A DNA stretch of 64,000 nucleotides, taken from Pseudarthrobacter sp. NamE2. GTDB taxonomy: Bacteria; Actinomycetota; Actinomycetes; Actinomycetales; Micrococcaceae. Below the pieces are notes generated by a model. The model made no database searches, had not been told where the DNA came from, and worked only from the letters and a program-made list of their open reading frames with translations. Location: assembly GCF_005796205.1 (NCBI RefSeq), contig NZ_VAHN01000001.1, positions 248,001-312,000 of the forward strand, read 5' to 3'. Below, one piece after another: positions 1-12,291 of this stretch. How positions within the stretch are numbered: position 1 is the stretch's first letter; every line of letters starts with the position of its first letter. The position numbers were made by a program, and so were the translations under genes.

Positions 1-538
1 TGGTGGCCACATGCTTCCGGTAAGCGGAAACGATCGGCTGGAACTTCTCCTCCCGGTAGTAGGACTCATCGGGAAGCCCCAGGCCCCCCTGGCCGGTGTA
101 CAGCAGCACACGGTCCGGGTTGCCGGCGTCCGGCGCCGGGTAGATGTAGAACAGGCCGCTGACATCGGACCGGAACAGCTTCCCGGCGAGGGCTACGAGT
201 TCGGTGGCTGACGCAGTGGCAAAAATGTCGGCGAGCCGCTGGCGGATGGGTTCCATCCCCTTGGCCTCGACGGCTGCCTCGTCCATGAAGCTGTTGTAGA
301 GGTCGCCGATCTTCCTTTCGATGCCGCTGGCTGATCCGGCCTTGGCCGCCGCCTCCTCGATGATGTCGCGGACGGCGATCTCGGATCCGTCCCGCAAGGC
401 GGTGAATGTGCCCTCGAGCGGACGGTCGTCGGGAATCTCGGTGGCCTTCAGCCAGGCGCCGTTGACGTGCTGATACAGGTCATCCTGCGGCCGTACCGAG
501 TGGTCTATGGTGGACAGGTCGATCCCCGAAACGGGCAC
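1..538 (-). CDS. M13 family zinc metallopeptidase (PepO/neprilysin-like), N-terminal part
   Basis: Only the first 179 residues or so are present; the gene runs off the left edge. The N-terminus (VPVSGIDLSTID, then DDLYQHVNGAWL) is typical of the M13 endopeptidase family, which cleaves short peptides using an HExxH zinc site in its C-terminal half. That catalytic half lies outside the window, so activity cannot be judged. I chose the GTG start at 538 because a strong AGAGGAG ribosome site sits five bases upstream. No signal peptide is visible, suggesting a cytoplasmic peptidase. The gene is divergent from leuA. Confidence 0.85.
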   Translation of the reverse strand, partial: MPVSGIDLSTIDHSVRPQDDLYQHVNGAWLKATEIPDDRPLEGTFTALRDGSEIAVRDIIEEAAAKAGSASGIERKIGDLYNSFMDEAAVEAKGMEPIRQRLADIFATASATELVALAGKLFRSDVSGLFYIYPAPDAGNPDRVLLYTGQGGLGLPDESYYREEKFQPIVSAYRKHVAT

Positions 539-642
539 TGAAGCTCCTCTTGCTGGAAGGCCCCGCCCGGCTGGAACACCGGAAAGGGTCTGCATGGTGG
601 ACTTATCGGACGGTAGTGCCCTTTCATCTTACGCACGCGTGC

Positions 643-648
643 TACGCT
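643..648 (+). promoter_or_regulatory. Candidate -10 box of the leuA leader
   Basis: TACGCT fits the actinobacterial TAnnnT -10 pattern and ends six bases before the GTG of the leader peptide. Transcription would therefore begin at or next to that start codon, giving a leaderless message. No convincing -35 box is visible. Confidence 0.45.
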
Positions 649-654
649 CAAAAG

Positions 655-683
655 GTGCGTGCAGAGCTCCTTCTCCTTAGCTG

Positions 684-711
<28 letters not shown>
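655..711 (+). CDS. Leucine-rich leader peptide of leuA (attenuator uORF)
   Basis: This 18-codon ORF reads MRAELLLLSCRGEATGAI and contains four consecutive leucine codons (CTC CTT CTC CTT, 667-678). It ends 81 bases before the chosen leuA start. Runs of codons for the pathway end product are the hallmark of ribosome-mediated attenuation, and leucine-rich leaders before leuA are known in actinobacteria. There is no ribosome site, but a -10 box lies six bases upstream, so it is probably translated from a leaderless mRNA. Its sequence and position support a leucine sensor; the mechanism is inferred. Confidence 0.75.
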
Positions 712-2532
<1,821 letters not shown>

Positions 2533-2540
2533 TTCAGGCC

Positions 2541-2574
2541 GGCTGTGCCGCCGGGACCTCCCGGCGGCACAGCC
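2541..2574 (+). terminator. leuA terminator hairpin
   Basis: Perfect 16-bp inverted repeat (2541-2556 with 2559-2574) around a two-base centre, starting nine bases after the leuA stop. It has no T-tract, as is common in high-GC actinobacteria. Confidence 0.7.
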
Positions 2575-2617
2575 GCGCCCGGCAGTGCTGCCCCCGCGGG
2601 GATGGGAAGATAAAAGC

Positions 2618-3370
2618 GTGGCCCAACATTCTTTCGCCTCCCGCGCGTACCGGGACGACGCCGTCGTGCTCCGTACGCACAAACTGGGCGAGGCCGACCG
2701 CATCATTACCCTCCTGACAAAGCACCACGGCCAGGTCCGCGCTGTCGCCAAGGGCGTCCGGCGCACCAGCAGCAGGTTTGGGGCACGGCTCGAGCCCTTT
2801 ATGGTCGCGGACCTCCAGCTGGTCTCAGGACGCAGCCTCGACATCGTCACGCAGGCAGTGGCTAAGGGGGCCTACGGCGGAAGCATAGCGGCCGACTACG
2901 GCCGGTACACCGTGGCAGCCGCCATGACCGAGACTGCGGAAAAACTGACGGACGTCGACGGTGAATCCGGCACGGCGCAGTACAACCTGCTTGTCGGTGC
3001 CCTGGCCGCACTCAGCCGGGACGAGCATCCCGCCGGCCTGATCCTTGACTCCTACCTGCTCCGCGCACTGGCAACCGGCGGCTGGGCGCCAAGTTTCACC
3101 GATTGCGCCCGTTGCGGGCTGCCGGGTCCGCACACCGCCTTCGCCGCAGCGCTCGGCGGCATGGTCTGCAGCGGCTGCAGGCCGCCCGGGGCACTTGCCC
3201 CGGCCCCCGAAACTGTTGTCCTGCTGGCGGCCCTGCTCACCGGCGATTGGGCAACCGCGGACGCGTCGTTGCCCGTCCACCGGAAAGAGGCGGCCGGACT
3301 GGTGGCGGCCTATCTGCAATGGCATCTCGAACGAGTCCTCAAATCCCTCAAGCATGTGGAGCGTAGCTGA
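2618..3370 (+). CDS. recO: DNA repair protein RecO
   Basis: RecO anneals single strands and, with RecR, loads RecA onto SSB-coated DNA in the RecFOR recombination pathway. The 250-residue product has the N-terminal OB-fold ([19 protein letters not shown] onward) and the helical C-terminal part with a zinc-knuckle pattern, CARCG followed about 17 residues later by CSGC. The GTG at 2618 is favoured over the in-frame GTG at 2585 because GGGAAGA lies at ribosome-site distance and MAQHSF matches the family N-terminus. uppS starts two bases after the stop, implying co-transcription. Confidence 0.94.
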   Translation: MAQHSFASRAYRDDAVVLRTHKLGEADRIITLLTKHHGQVRAVAKGVRRTSSRFGARLEPFMVADLQLVSGRSLDIVTQAVAKGAYGGSIAADYGRYTVAAAMTETAEKLTDVDGESGTAQYNLLVGALAALSRDEHPAGLILDSYLLRALATGGWAPSFTDCARCGLPGPHTAFAAALGGMVCSGCRPPGALAPAPETVVLLAALLTGDWATADASLPVHRKEAAGLVAAYLQWHLERVLKSLKHVERS

Positions 3371-3372
3371 CA

Positions 3373-4200
3373 GTGGTCCTGGGCAAAAAGAACACAACAA
3401 CCCGCAAGCGCACCCGTCCCGTGGTCGTTCCCTACCCCCATCCGTCCGGCGCCGTGGCGCCAGACATTGCGGCCGAATTCATTCCCCGGCATGTGGCCAT
3501 CGTGATGGACGGCAACGGGCGCTGGGCCAACCAGCGGGGCCTGCCGCGCATCGAGGGCCACAAGGCGGGCGAGCCCGCACTGCTGGACGTCATGGCCGGG
3601 GCGATCGAACTCGGCATCGAGTATGTCAGTGTCTACGCCTTTTCCACCGAGAACTGGCGGCGGTCCCCCGAGGAAGTGCGCTTCCTGATGGGATTTAACA
3701 AGGACGTGCTCCGCAGGCAGCGGAACCAGCTGGATGAATGGGGCGTCCGGGTCAGGTGGTCCGGCCGTCGGCCCAGGCTCTGGGGCTCCGTCATCCGGGA
3801 ACTTGAAGAGGCCGAGGAGTTCACGGCGGGCAACAGCACGTGCACGTTGACCATGTGTGTTAATTACGGCGGCCGCGCGGAAATCACCGACGCCGTCTCC
3901 GCCATTGCCGCCGACGTCGCCGCCGGCAGGCTCAAGCCCAATGCGATTACCGAGCGGACCGTCCAGAAGTACCTGGATGAGCCGGACCTTCCCGACGTGG
4001 ATCTTTTCCTTCGCAGCTCCGGGGAGCAGCGGTTGTCCAACTTCCTGCTCTGGCAGTCCGCGTACGCCGAGTTCGTCTTCATGGACACCCTCTGGCCGGA
4101 CGTCGACAGGCGCACACTGTGGGCCGCCGTCGAAGAATACGCCCGGCGGGACCGCCGCTACGGGGGCGCGGTGGATGCGGCACCCTCAGCGGCACCATAG
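3373..4200 (+). CDS. uppS: Isoprenyl transferase (polyprenyl diphosphate synthase, cis-type)
   Basis: This cis-prenyltransferase extends farnesyl or related diphosphates with isopentenyl diphosphate to make the polyprenyl lipid carrier for peptidoglycan and cell-wall glycans. Diagnostic motifs are [13 protein letters not shown] around residue 40 (catalytic Asp), the ENW segment, and the C-terminal [15 protein letters not shown] region. At 275 residues it is normal length. The GTG start is two bases after recO, so the genes form an operon. Its last 43 bases overlap the 3' end of the convergent hydrolase gene. Confidence 0.96.
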   Translation: MVLGKKNTTTRKRTRPVVVPYPHPSGAVAPDIAAEFIPRHVAIVMDGNGRWANQRGLPRIEGHKAGEPALLDVMAGAIELGIEYVSVYAFSTENWRRSPEEVRFLMGFNKDVLRRQRNQLDEWGVRVRWSGRRPRLWGSVIRELEEAEEFTAGNSTCTLTMCVNYGGRAEITDAVSAIAADVAAGRLKPNAITERTVQKYLDEPDLPDVDLFLRSSGEQRLSNFLLWQSAYAEFVFMDTLWPDVDRRTLWAAVEEYARRDRRYGGAVDAAPSAAP

Positions 4201-5153
4201 GCCCGAAGCCATCGCGCCAGCCGCGCGTAGGCGTCCTTCCGGACGGCGGCGGGGGAGAGGAAGACGTCATGCAGTGCGCCGTCAATCCGTTCAACTGTCA
4301 CTGTCCGGCCCAGGGTGAGGGCGCGGGCGCCGATGACGTTCACGTCGAGAACGGCGTCTGTCCGCCGCATCTCCTCGGACCAAAAGAGCCCGTTCGCGCT
4401 TGCCCGGGACAGCAGGACAAGGATAGGCATTTCCAGGTCGAGGCCGCGGGCCACCCGTGTATGCCCTGCCAGTACCGCACTCAGCCACCCGGCCCGCACC
4501 GGAAACGCCATGGGCGGCCGGTACTTGTCATCCAGGGTCCATTCCCCGTCCGCGGCGCTGCTGATGGTGCGCCAGTAGAAGCCGCGCTCCGGAAGCCGCA
4601 GTACCGCCTCGGGACGGAGCCGCGCAACGGGTCCCACGAGGCCCAGGGCCGCCCGCCGGACCAGGGTGCTGCTGTGCATTTCCAGCCAGGGGCTGTTCAG
4701 TACCAGTCGTGATACGGCACCGGGGTGCCTGCTGGCCCAGAGCACGGCCACCAGCCCGCCGGTGGAATGGCCCATCAGGGTCACAGGGCCGGGCCCGGCC
4801 TCCTCTGCGATCAGCCGGCAGGCAGTCTCTATTTCTGCGTCATAGTCAGCAAGGTCCGCCACGTAGCCGCCGGGAAATTCGGGGCGCAGGCTTCGGCCGT
4901 GGTTGTGCATGTCCAGCGCGTAGAAGTCGTAACCCTCACTGGACCAAAAACGGGCGAGGTCAGTGTTGAAGAAGTAGTCGCTCCAGCCATGCAGGAAGAG
5001 CACCGGCGTGGGGCTCCTGCCGGCTTGGCCGAGAAATTCCCGGGCCGGGCGGAACCGGATCAGTGTCGCGGTGCGCCCGATGCCGTCAGGTCCGGAGGCA
5101 ATAAAGGTGCGGGACTCGAACTCCCCGCCCAGGATGTCCTGTTGCCAGCCCAT
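4158..5153 (-). CDS. Alpha/beta hydrolase, monoacylglycerol-lipase-like
   Basis: A 331-residue serine hydrolase. The oxyanion segment [10 protein letters not shown] is near residue 51, the nucleophile elbow GHSTGG near 127, and a catalytic-His region GALHDVFLS near 295. The pattern resembles lysophospholipase/monoglyceride lipases (Hydrolase_4 family); the physiological substrate is unknown. No signal peptide is seen. The 3' end overlaps the convergent uppS by 43 bases, and the gene is divergent from pyrD with only 74 bases between them. Confidence 0.85.
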   Translation of the reverse strand: MGWQQDILGGEFESRTFIASGPDGIGRTATLIRFRPAREFLGQAGRSPTPVLFLHGWSDYFFNTDLARFWSSEGYDFYALDMHNHGRSLRPEFPGGYVADLADYDAEIETACRLIAEEAGPGPVTLMGHSTGGLVAVLWASRHPGAVSRLVLNSPWLEMHSSTLVRRAALGLVGPVARLRPEAVLRLPERGFYWRTISSAADGEWTLDDKYRPPMAFPVRAGWLSAVLAGHTRVARGLDLEMPILVLLSRASANGLFWSEEMRRTDAVLDVNVIGARALTLGRTVTVERIDGALHDVFLSPAAVRKDAYARLARWLRAYGAAEGAASTAPP

Positions 5154-5227
5154 GGCTTCATGCTAGACCGCCTGGCAGGCAGGATACGCAATTTTGGTCC
5201 GGGCGCAGGAGGCGGAAGACTGGAGGC

Positions 5228-6298
5228 ATGCGCGTTTACCCCACTTTCTTCAGGCTGGCCTTTTCATGGATGGACGCAGAGCGCGCCCACAAGATCGGAT
5301 TCAAGGGCATTCGGCTGGCGCATGCTTCCGGCGCCGGCAGGGCCCTGCAGAAGCTGACCGCCCCTGCGCCGTCCCTGCAGACCACGGCATTCGGGGTGAC
5401 CTTCCCGTCGCCGTTCGGCCTGGCCGCCGGCTTCGACAAGGAGGGGCACGGCATCGAAGCCCTCACCGAACTGGGCTTTGGCCACATCGAAGTGGGCACC
5501 ATCACCGGCCAGGCCCAACCCGGCAATGAAAAGCCGCGGCTGTTCCGGCTGGTGCAGGACCGCGCAGTCATCAACCGGATGGGTTTCAACAACGACGGCG
5601 CCGCCGCCGTGGCTCCGCGGCTCAAGGCCGCCCGGGCTGCTTTGCAGCGCCGGCACGCGGGCGTGCGCCCCGTCATTGGCGTGAATATCGGCAAGACCAA
5701 GGCGGTTGAGCTTGCCGACGCCGTGGATGACTACCTGGTCAGCGCCCGCAGCCTCGCTCCCGCCGCAGACTACCTGGTCGTCAATGTCAGTTCACCGAAC
5801 ACTCCCGGCCTGCGGTTGCTCCAGGACGTGGAAAGCCTCCGTCCGCTGCTGACCGCGGTGGGGGAGGAGGCGGACCGTGCGGCAGGGCGGCACGTGCCTC
5901 TGCTCGTCAAAATCGCTCCCGACCTCAGCAACGAGGATATCGACGACGTTGCCCGTCTTGCGCTGGACCTCAAGCTGGACGGGATCATCGCCACCAACAC
6001 CACGATCGGACGGACGGGTCTCACCTCTTCACCCGAGGAGGTAGAACAATGCGGCGCGGGCGGACTCTCCGGAGCTCCGCTGAAGCAGCGCTCCCTTGAG
6101 GTGCTGCGCCGGCTCAGGGCGGCCACCGGCGACGCCCTGACCCTTGTGGCGGTAGGCGGTGTGGAAACCGCGCAGGACGTCCAGGAACGCCTTGATGCCG
6201 GGGCAACGCTCGTCCAGGGGTACACCGCCTTCCTTTACGAGGGACCGTTCTGGGCCGCCCGGATCAACCGCGGACTGGCGAAGGACCGCCGGGCCTGA
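5228..6298 (+). CDS. pyrD: Dihydroorotate dehydrogenase, quinone-dependent (class 2)
   Basis: It oxidises dihydroorotate to orotate in pyrimidine synthesis, passing electrons via FMN to menaquinone. The 356-residue protein begins with the short hydrophobic helix ([15 protein letters not shown]) that docks class 2 enzymes to the membrane. The flavin barrel follows: [10 protein letters not shown] near 63, NRMGFNNDG near 118, and [11 protein letters not shown] with the catalytic serine. It stands apart from the other pyr genes, as often in actinobacteria. A strong shared terminator follows. Confidence 0.97.
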   Translation: MRVYPTFFRLAFSWMDAERAHKIGFKGIRLAHASGAGRALQKLTAPAPSLQTTAFGVTFPSPFGLAAGFDKEGHGIEALTELGFGHIEVGTITGQAQPGNEKPRLFRLVQDRAVINRMGFNNDGAAAVAPRLKAARAALQRRHAGVRPVIGVNIGKTKAVELADAVDDYLVSARSLAPAADYLVVNVSSPNTPGLRLLQDVESLRPLLTAVGEEADRAAGRHVPLLVKIAPDLSNEDIDDVARLALDLKLDGIIATNTTIGRTGLTSSPEEVEQCGAGGLSGAPLKQRSLEVLRRLRAATGDALTLVAVGGVETAQDVQERLDAGATLVQGYTAFLYEGPFWAARINRGLAKDRRA

Positions 6299-6315
6299 CC
6301 CTTTCCGGCAAGAAG

Positions 6316-6341
6316 AACCCCGGCGGAATCCCGCCGGGGTT
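6316..6341. terminator. Bidirectional terminator between pyrD and the DUF3043 gene
   Basis: Perfect 11-bp stem (AACCCCGGCGG with CCGCCGGGGTT) and four-base loop AATC. It lies 18 bases after pyrD and 37 bases beyond the end of the convergent DUF3043 gene, so it can serve both. Confidence 0.8.
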
Positions 6342-6377
6342 CGTTGCGCTGTTGTCGCTTCGAGTGGTGAAGCCGGG

Positions 6378-6980
6378 TCAGGAGGGGTACTGGCCGCGCT
6401 TTACCTGGGGCTTGGGCAGCCGCAGCTTGCGGAACTGGAGGGAGCGCATGGAGCCGTACCAGACGGTGCCCCGCTCCACCTCACCGAACCTCTCCGTCAG
6501 CCGCTTGCGGAGCTGGCGGGACAGGACGAACACGTCGATGAACACCACCAGGAACATGACCCAGAACCCGCCCAGGACGTAAATCATGAGGTCGCTCGAC
6601 GCGGGCACCACCAGCGACACGAGGACAAAGACGAGCGCGCCGAACATCAGGTATTCACCGAGGCTGAACCGCGCGTCCACGAAATCGCGTGCGAAGCGCT
6701 TTTGGGGTCCCTTGTCCCGCAGGGGCAGGTACTTTTCGTCACCGGTGTCCAGGGCCTGGCGCATCTTCTGGCGCTGGTCCTGGATGGCCTGGCGCTCGGC
6801 CGCCTTGGAGGCTTTCCGGTCCTCTGGCACCAGGGGGCGCTTCCGCGCGGCCTCCTGTGCCTTGCGGGTGGGAGTAGGGGCGCCCTTGCCAGCAACGCCG
6901 TTTGGCCGTGCTGCCGCGTCTGCCGCCTGCTGCTCTACTGATTGCTGCGCCGTAGGCGCTTCCTTTTTACGTCCGAACAC
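6378..6980 (-). CDS. DUF3043 family membrane protein
   Basis: A 200-residue protein of the actinobacterial DUF3043 family, function unknown. Residues 1-95 are charged and Lys/Arg/Gln-rich (start MFGRKKEAP), followed by two membrane helices near 108-125 and 133-155 and a short basic tail (RKLRLPKPQVKRG). Both ends of the helical pair probably face the cytoplasm. It is convergent with pyrD and divergent from the M20 peptidase. Confidence 0.8.
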   Translation of the reverse strand: MFGRKKEAPTAQQSVEQQAADAAARPNGVAGKGAPTPTRKAQEAARKRPLVPEDRKASKAAERQAIQDQRQKMRQALDTGDEKYLPLRDKGPQKRFARDFVDARFSLGEYLMFGALVFVLVSLVVPASSDLMIYVLGGFWVMFLVVFIDVFVLSRQLRKRLTERFGEVERGTVWYGSMRSLQFRKLRLPKPQVKRGQYPS

Positions 6981-7073
6981 CAGAACAGAATACCCTTGCA
7001 GGCCCCCGCTGGCCGTTCCGATCCTGTGGCGGCCCGGGCAGGTGAACGATGTGACACAGGTAATGTTTCCGCC

Positions 7074-8531
7074 ATGACTTCAACACCGCCATCTGCCCCG
7101 CACCCTTACAGCAGTCCAGCCATGTCCGGCCCTGACGGACAGGACTGGACGGAAGGCCTCCGCACGGCGGTCGACCGCGCCTTCGACAGCACCGTGGGGA
7201 CCCTTAAGGACCTTGTGGCCATACCGGGCATCGCCTGGCCCAGCTTCGACCGCACACCGCTCGAGCAAAGTGCGGAAGCAGTGGCGGACGTGCTGCGCGC
7301 GGCAGGCGTGGACGGGGTGCAGATCCTGCACTCCAGCAAGGCGGACGGCACTCCGGGAGGTCCCGCCGTCGTCGCCCGCCGTCCCGCTGCCGAGGGAAAG
7401 CCGACCGTCCTCCTGTACGCCCACCACGACGTCCAGCCTGCAGGAGACGAAAACCTGTGGGACACTGAACCGTTCACGGCAGTGGAGAGGGACGGCCGGC
7501 TTTACGGCCGCGGCGCCGCGGACGACAAAGCGGGCATCATGGCCCACGTGGCTGCCTACGCCGCCGTTGCCGGGGTCCTGGGCAACGGCCTGGGCCTGGG
7601 AGTGACGTTCTTCTTCGAGGGCGAGGAGGAAGCCGGCTCGCCCACCTTCCGTCCTTTCCTTGAGGCCAACCGCGACCTGTTGCGCGCCGATGTCATCGTG
7701 GTGGCCGACTCCAGCAACTGGAAGGTGGGCATCCCTGCGCTCACCACCAGCCTGCGCGGGCTCGTCGACGGCGTCATCGAAGTCCAGGTACTGGAGCACG
7801 CTGTCCACTCGGGCATGTACGGAGGCGCGGTCCTGGACGCGCCCACCCTGCTGTCCCGGCTTATTGCCACCTTCCACGACGAGGAGGGAAACGTCGCCAT
7901 CCCGGGCCTCGTGGCCACGGACAACGTCGCCGTTGATCTTCCGGAGGCCGACTACCGGGCGGATGCGTCGGTGCTGGACGGCGTCCGCCTCGCGGGCTCG
8001 GGCAGCATCGCATCACGGTTGTGGACCAAGCCGGCGCTGTCCATCATCGGCTTCGACGCCCCGGCGGTCGGCGTCGCGTCCAACACCCTCCTGCCGCGTG
8101 CCCGCGCCAAGTTCAGCCTGCGCCTGGCCCCGGGACAGGATCCCGCTGCGGCCATGGACGCTGTACGCCGGCACGTGGAAGCCAACGCACCGTTCGATGC
8201 CCGGGTCGTGTTCACCCCGGGGGAGAGCGGCAACCCTTTCCAGACCGACACCTCCTCCCCGGCAGCCCGCGTTGCAATGTGGGCGCTGGGGGAGGCCTGG
8301 GGCGTTCCTGCCGTCGAGACCGGAATCGGGGGCTCCATCCCCTTCATCGCCGACCTGGTGGAACTCTTTCCCGGGGCGCAGATCCTTGTGACAGGGGTGG
8401 AGGATCCGGACTCGCGGGCCCACAGCGCCAATGAGTCGCTGCACCTGGGCGACTTCCGGAAGGCCATCCTTGCCGAAGCGCTGATGCTGGCCCGCCTCAA
8501 CAGCCGCGGACTTGACGGGGACCGGGCCTGA
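7074..8531 (+). CDS. M20 family dipeptidase
   Basis: A 485-residue metallopeptidase of the M20 (ArgE/DapE/carnosinase-like) group that hydrolyses dipeptides with two metal ions. Metal ligands are visible in YAHHDVQP, GRGAADDKAG and FEGEEEAGS (metal-binding and general-base glutamates), and the lid domain follows. The ORF extends upstream to 6942, but I chose ATG 7074: a TAATGT -10-like box at 7061-7066 ends seven bases before it, suggesting a leaderless message. Substrate specificity cannot be read from sequence. Confidence 0.9.
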   Translation: MTSTPPSAPHPYSSPAMSGPDGQDWTEGLRTAVDRAFDSTVGTLKDLVAIPGIAWPSFDRTPLEQSAEAVADVLRAAGVDGVQILHSSKADGTPGGPAVVARRPAAEGKPTVLLYAHHDVQPAGDENLWDTEPFTAVERDGRLYGRGAADDKAGIMAHVAAYAAVAGVLGNGLGLGVTFFFEGEEEAGSPTFRPFLEANRDLLRADVIVVADSSNWKVGIPALTTSLRGLVDGVIEVQVLEHAVHSGMYGGAVLDAPTLLSRLIATFHDEEGNVAIPGLVATDNVAVDLPEADYRADASVLDGVRLAGSGSIASRLWTKPALSIIGFDAPAVGVASNTLLPRARAKFSLRLAPGQDPAAAMDAVRRHVEANAPFDARVVFTPGESGNPFQTDTSSPAARVAMWALGEAWGVPAVETGIGGSIPFIADLVELFPGAQILVTGVEDPDSRAHSANESLHLGDFRKAILAEALMLARLNSRGLDGDRA

Positions 8532-8693
8532 GACGGCTGTCCGGGGAACAACCGGGGCGCCTGCGTGGTTATGCCTGGAGTTAGAGCTACAAGGCTGTCC
8601 GACGTAGCATGTAGCTATAGCCCATACTCAATCCGTAGGGGCTGGCACCGCCCAGGCGGCGCCGCCAGGACCCGTCCTAAGAAGGTAGGCCAC

Positions 8694-9080
8694 ATGAGCA
8701 CCGCAACCAATGAGAACAGCACCGAAACCACCAGCGCTGCCGGCGAACTGCCGGTCCACGAGGTCAACCTGACCGACGTCGCCGCAGGCAAGGTCCGCAG
8801 CCTTCTCGAGCAGGAAGGCCGCACGGATCTGCGCCTTCGGGTTGCCGTGCAGCCCGGCGGCTGCTCCGGCCTGATTTACCAGCTCTACTTCGACGAGCGC
8901 CTTCTCGACGGCGACGCCGTCCGTGATTTTGACGGCGTCGAGGTCGTAGTGGACAAGATGAGCGTTCCGTACCTCAGCGGCGCCAGCATCGACTTTGAGG
9001 ACACCATCTCCAAGCAGGGCTTCACCATCGACAACCCCAACGCCGGTGGCTCCTGCGCCTGTGGAGATTCCTTCCACTAA
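8694..9080 (+). CDS. erpA: A-type iron-sulfur cluster carrier protein (IscA/ErpA/HesB)
   Basis: A 128-residue scaffold/carrier of Fe-S clusters. The three conserved cysteines are visible, one in QPGGCSGL and two in the C-terminal CACGDSFH. Residues 1-20 form a Ser/Thr-rich extension. ATG 8694 follows GAAGGTAGG. Its position directly before the cytochrome oxidase genes fits a role in maturing respiratory Fe-S proteins such as the Rieske protein, though A-type proteins serve many clients. The symbol is by family and the exact subtype is uncertain. Confidence 0.9.
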   Translation: MSTATNENSTETTSAAGELPVHEVNLTDVAAGKVRSLLEQEGRTDLRLRVAVQPGGCSGLIYQLYFDERLLDGDAVRDFDGVEVVVDKMSVPYLSGASIDFEDTISKQGFTIDNPNAGGSCACGDSFH

Positions 9081-9267
9081 GCCGGTTGTTTCGCCCGGTG
9101 CCGGCGCCGTGTCTCCTGCCAGCTGGATTGGTACGGGGGCACGGCGCCGACATGTGGGCGAATCGCCCGGCGTAGCGGTAAGCTCTACACCGAGTAGTAA
9201 AACTTTTCGTGTGCCCGGGGCCGCCGACGGCTGCCCGGACAACAGCAACAAGTAGGAAGGGCCGTCT

Positions 9268-10140
9268 GTGAGTTCGCAGAACCGAACCGGCAGCCGACGC
9301 AAAACGATCACCACGATCACAGGCTTGGCTATTGCCGGCGCGTTGGTTTTGACCGGATGTTCGCCAGAGGTAGAGAAGGGCTGGCTGCCCACTGAACGTG
9401 GCACCACCAGCAACACCGACCGCATCATGGACCTCTGGGTCAACTCATGGATTGCCGCCCTGGTTGTGGGCATCATCACCTGGGGCCTGATCGTTTGGTG
9501 CATCGTGGCGTACCGCCGCCGCAAGGGCACCGTGGGATTCCCCCGGCAGACCAGCTTCAACCTCCCCCTGGAAGTCTTCTACCTGACCATCCCGCTGTTC
9601 ATGGTGCTGGTGTTCTTCTACTTCACCGACCGCGACCAGCAGGCCATCGATGACCGCTCCCAGCCCGCCGACGTCGTTGTTGACGTCCGTGGCAAGCAGT
9701 GGGCCTGGGACTTCAACTACAAGGCCGGCGACGTCATCGAAGAGGACGTGTACGAGGCCGGCGTCCAGGCGCATCTCACCGGCAACACCATCGACATGGA
9801 GCGGCTCCCCACGCTGTACCTGCCTGTGAACAAGTCCGTTGACCTTGAGCTCAACGCCCGTGACGTCATCCACTCCTTCTGGGTTCCCGCCTTCCTGCAG
9901 AAGCGCGACATGATCCCCGGCAAGACCAACTACATCCGGTTTACCCCCACTAAAGAGGGCACCTACGACGGCAAGTGCGCCGAACTATGCGGCGAGTACC
10001 ACTCCGAAATGCTGTTCCGCGTCAAGGTGGTGTCCGAAGCTGAGTTCCAGGCACACATGGACGACCTGAAGGCAGCGGGCAACACGGGCCTCCTCGGTGT
10101 GGAGTACGACCGCAACCCGAACCTGAACGAAATTAAGTAA
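9268..10140 (+). CDS. ctaC: Cytochrome c oxidase subunit II
   Basis: Subunit II accepts electrons from cytochrome c through the binuclear CuA centre in the aa3 oxidase. The 290-residue protein starts with a lipoprotein signal (LTGC, Cys near residue 31), then two membrane helices (around 55-80 and 95-115). The C-terminal cupredoxin domain has [12 protein letters not shown], which carries the CuA cysteines, His and Met. GTG 9268 follows AGGAAGG. ctaD starts ten bases after the stop, so ctaC-ctaD-ctaF are one operon. Confidence 0.97.
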   Translation: MSSQNRTGSRRKTITTITGLAIAGALVLTGCSPEVEKGWLPTERGTTSNTDRIMDLWVNSWIAALVVGIITWGLIVWCIVAYRRRKGTVGFPRQTSFNLPLEVFYLTIPLFMVLVFFYFTDRDQQAIDDRSQPADVVVDVRGKQWAWDFNYKAGDVIEEDVYEAGVQAHLTGNTIDMERLPTLYLPVNKSVDLELNARDVIHSFWVPAFLQKRDMIPGKTNYIRFTPTKEGTYDGKCAELCGEYHSEMLFRVKVVSEAEFQAHMDDLKAAGNTGLLGVEYDRNPNLNEIK

Positions 10141-10150
10141 GGGGAGCGAC

Positions 10151-11878
10151 GTGGCTACGTACACTCAATCCGCACCCACCGGAGTCCTGCCGGCTCCCGT
10201 GGTTCCCAAATCCAAGGGGCGCATCGTCGTCAACTGGATCACCTCCACCGACCACAAGACCATCGGGTACATGTACCTGATCGCGTCCTTCGTGTTCTTC
10301 TGCCTGGGCGGCGTCATGGCGCTGCTGATCCGTGCCGAACTCTTTGAGCCCGGCATGCAGATCCTGCAGACCAAGGAGCAGTACAACCAGCTGTTCACCA
10401 TGCATGGCACCGTCATGCTGCTGATGTTCGCCACGCCGCTCTTTGCCGGGTTCGCGAACGTCATCATGCCGCTGCAGATCGGCGCCCCCGACGTCGCCTT
10501 CCCGCGACTGAACGCCCTGGCCTTCTGGTTTTTCCTGTTCGGCTCCACCATCGCCGTATCCGGCTTCATCACCCCGCAGGGTGCTGCATCCTTCGGCTGG
10601 TTCGCGTACGCGCCGCTGTCCAACACCACCTTCAGCCCCGGCATCGGTGGTGACCTTTGGGTCTTCGGCCTGGCCCTGTCCGGCTTCGGTACCATCCTCG
10701 GTGCCGTCAACTTCATCACCACCATCATCTGCATGCGTGCCCCGGGCATGACCATGTGGCGGATGCCGATCTTCACGTGGAACACCCTGGTCACCGCGAT
10801 CCTGGTCCTGATGGCCTTCCCGCCGCTGGCAGCAGCGCTCTTCGCCCTCGGTGCGGACCGCCGCTTCGGCGCCCACATCTTCGATCCGGAGAACGGCGGC
10901 GCCGTCCTGTGGCAGCACCTGTTCTGGTTCTTCGGCCACCCCGAGGTGTACATCATCGCCCTGCCGTTCTTCGGCATCGTGTCCGAGATCTTCCCGGTCT
11001 TCAGCCGCAAGCCAATCTTCGGCTACAAGGGCCTGGTCTACGCAACCATCGCCATCGCGGCGCTGTCCGTGACGGTGTGGGCGCACCACATGTACGTCAC
11101 CGGTTCCGTGCTGCTGCCGTTCTTCGCGTTCATGACCATGCTGATCGCGGTTCCCACGGGCGTGAAGTTCTTCAACTGGATCGGCACCATGTGGCGCGGC
11201 TCCCTGACGTTCGAGACCCCCATGCTGTGGAGCATCGGGTTCATGATCACGTTCCTCTTCGGTGGACTCACCGGCATCATCCTGGCCTCGCCGCCGCTGG
11301 ACTTCCACGTATCGGACAGCTACTTTGTGGTGGCGCACTTCCACTACGTGGTGTTTGGCACCGTGGTGTTCGCGATGTTCGCCGGCTTCTACTTCTGGTG
11401 GCCCAAATTCACCGGCAAGATGCTGAACGAGCGCCTGGGCAAGATCCACTTCTGGCTCCTGTTCCTCGGCTTCCACGGCACCTTCCTGATCCAGCACTGG
11501 CTGGGTGTTGAGGGCATGCCGCGCCGTTACGCGGACTACCTGGTCGAGGACAACTTCACCTGGATGAACCAGTTCTCCACGGTTGCCTCCTTCGTGTTGG
11601 GCGCCTCGCTGATCCCGTTCTTCTGGAACGTGTACATCACCTGGCGTAACGCCGAGAAGGTCCAGGTGGACGACCCCTGGGGCTTCGGCGCATCGCTGGA
11701 GTGGGCTACGTCCTGCCCGCCGCCGCGGCACAACTTCACCTCCCTGCCCCGGATCCGGTCCGAGCGCCCTGCGCTTGATCTGCACCACCCGGAACTCCGC
11801 CAGGTCCACACCGTTGAGTCCCCCGCTCCCGCAGCCCAGGCGCTGGGCAACGCCGACCAGAAGGACACTGCACAGTGA
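10151..11878 (+). CDS. ctaD: Cytochrome c oxidase subunit I
   Basis: The catalytic haem-copper subunit reduces O2 to water and pumps protons. The 575-residue protein has about twelve membrane helices. Seen motifs are the haem-ligand region [11 protein letters not shown], the CuB/K-channel region [17 protein letters not shown], and [10 protein letters not shown] with the distal haem ligands. GTG 10151 follows GGGGAGCG. A cytoplasmic tail of about 70 residues follows the last helix. The stop overlaps the ctaF start by four bases. Confidence 0.98.
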   Translation: MATYTQSAPTGVLPAPVVPKSKGRIVVNWITSTDHKTIGYMYLIASFVFFCLGGVMALLIRAELFEPGMQILQTKEQYNQLFTMHGTVMLLMFATPLFAGFANVIMPLQIGAPDVAFPRLNALAFWFFLFGSTIAVSGFITPQGAASFGWFAYAPLSNTTFSPGIGGDLWVFGLALSGFGTILGAVNFITTIICMRAPGMTMWRMPIFTWNTLVTAILVLMAFPPLAAALFALGADRRFGAHIFDPENGGAVLWQHLFWFFGHPEVYIIALPFFGIVSEIFPVFSRKPIFGYKGLVYATIAIAALSVTVWAHHMYVTGSVLLPFFAFMTMLIAVPTGVKFFNWIGTMWRGSLTFETPMLWSIGFMITFLFGGLTGIILASPPLDFHVSDSYFVVAHFHYVVFGTVVFAMFAGFYFWWPKFTGKMLNERLGKIHFWLLFLGFHGTFLIQHWLGVEGMPRRYADYLVEDNFTWMNQFSTVASFVLGASLIPFFWNVYITWRNAEKVQVDDPWGFGASLEWATSCPPPRHNFTSLPRIRSERPALDLHHPELRQVHTVESPAPAAQALGNADQKDTAQ

Positions 11879-12276
11879 AAATCGAATCCTGGATCTTTGG
11901 TGCCGGAGTTTTCTTCTTCGTCCCGGTCGCGCTGATTTATGGCTTCCTGACCAACTGGGGCGAATGGGTGGGCATCCTGGGCATCCTGCTGGTTGGTGGA
12001 CTTGCCGGCATGATCGGCGGCTACCTTGGCTTCACCGGTAAGCGCGTGGGCCTCCGTCCCGAGGACCGCAGCGACGCCGAAATCCACGAGGGTGCCGGCG
12101 AGCAGGGTCACTTCAGCCCCTGGAGCTGGTGGCCGCTGGTTCTCGGCCTGGCCTGCGCAGGCGGCTTCCTTGGCCTGGCTGTCGGCTGGTGGATTTTCTA
12201 CATCGCGGCGGGCCTCGCACTTGTTGCCCTCGTGGGCTGGGTGTACGAGTACAGCCGTGGAGACCACGCCCACTAG
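11875..12276 (+). CDS. ctaF: Cytochrome c oxidase subunit IV, actinobacterial type
   Basis: A 133-residue membrane subunit specific to the actinobacterial aa3 oxidase of the bc1-aa3 supercomplex. It has an initial helix pair ([18 protein letters not shown], then the next near 30-50), a charged loop, and two more helices near 83-100 and 105-125. The start overlaps the ctaD stop as GTGA, giving translational coupling. It is the last gene of the forward oxidase operon. Confidence 0.93.
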   Translation: MKIESWIFGAGVFFFVPVALIYGFLTNWGEWVGILGILLVGGLAGMIGGYLGFTGKRVGLRPEDRSDAEIHEGAGEQGHFSPWSWWPLVLGLACAGGFLGLAVGWWIFYIAAGLALVALVGWVYEYSRGDHAH

Positions 12277-12291
12277 GCAGTAAAAATACAT

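Noticed and set aside
8655..8666. GGCGGCGCCGCC palindrome before erpA
   Set aside because: Short GC palindromes are common in this composition, and its position fits neither a -35 nor an obvious operator.
10133..11809. Long reverse-strand ORF opposite ctaD (558 codons)
   Set aside because: It is the antisense of ctaD with no recognisable domains; high GC keeps shadow frames open.
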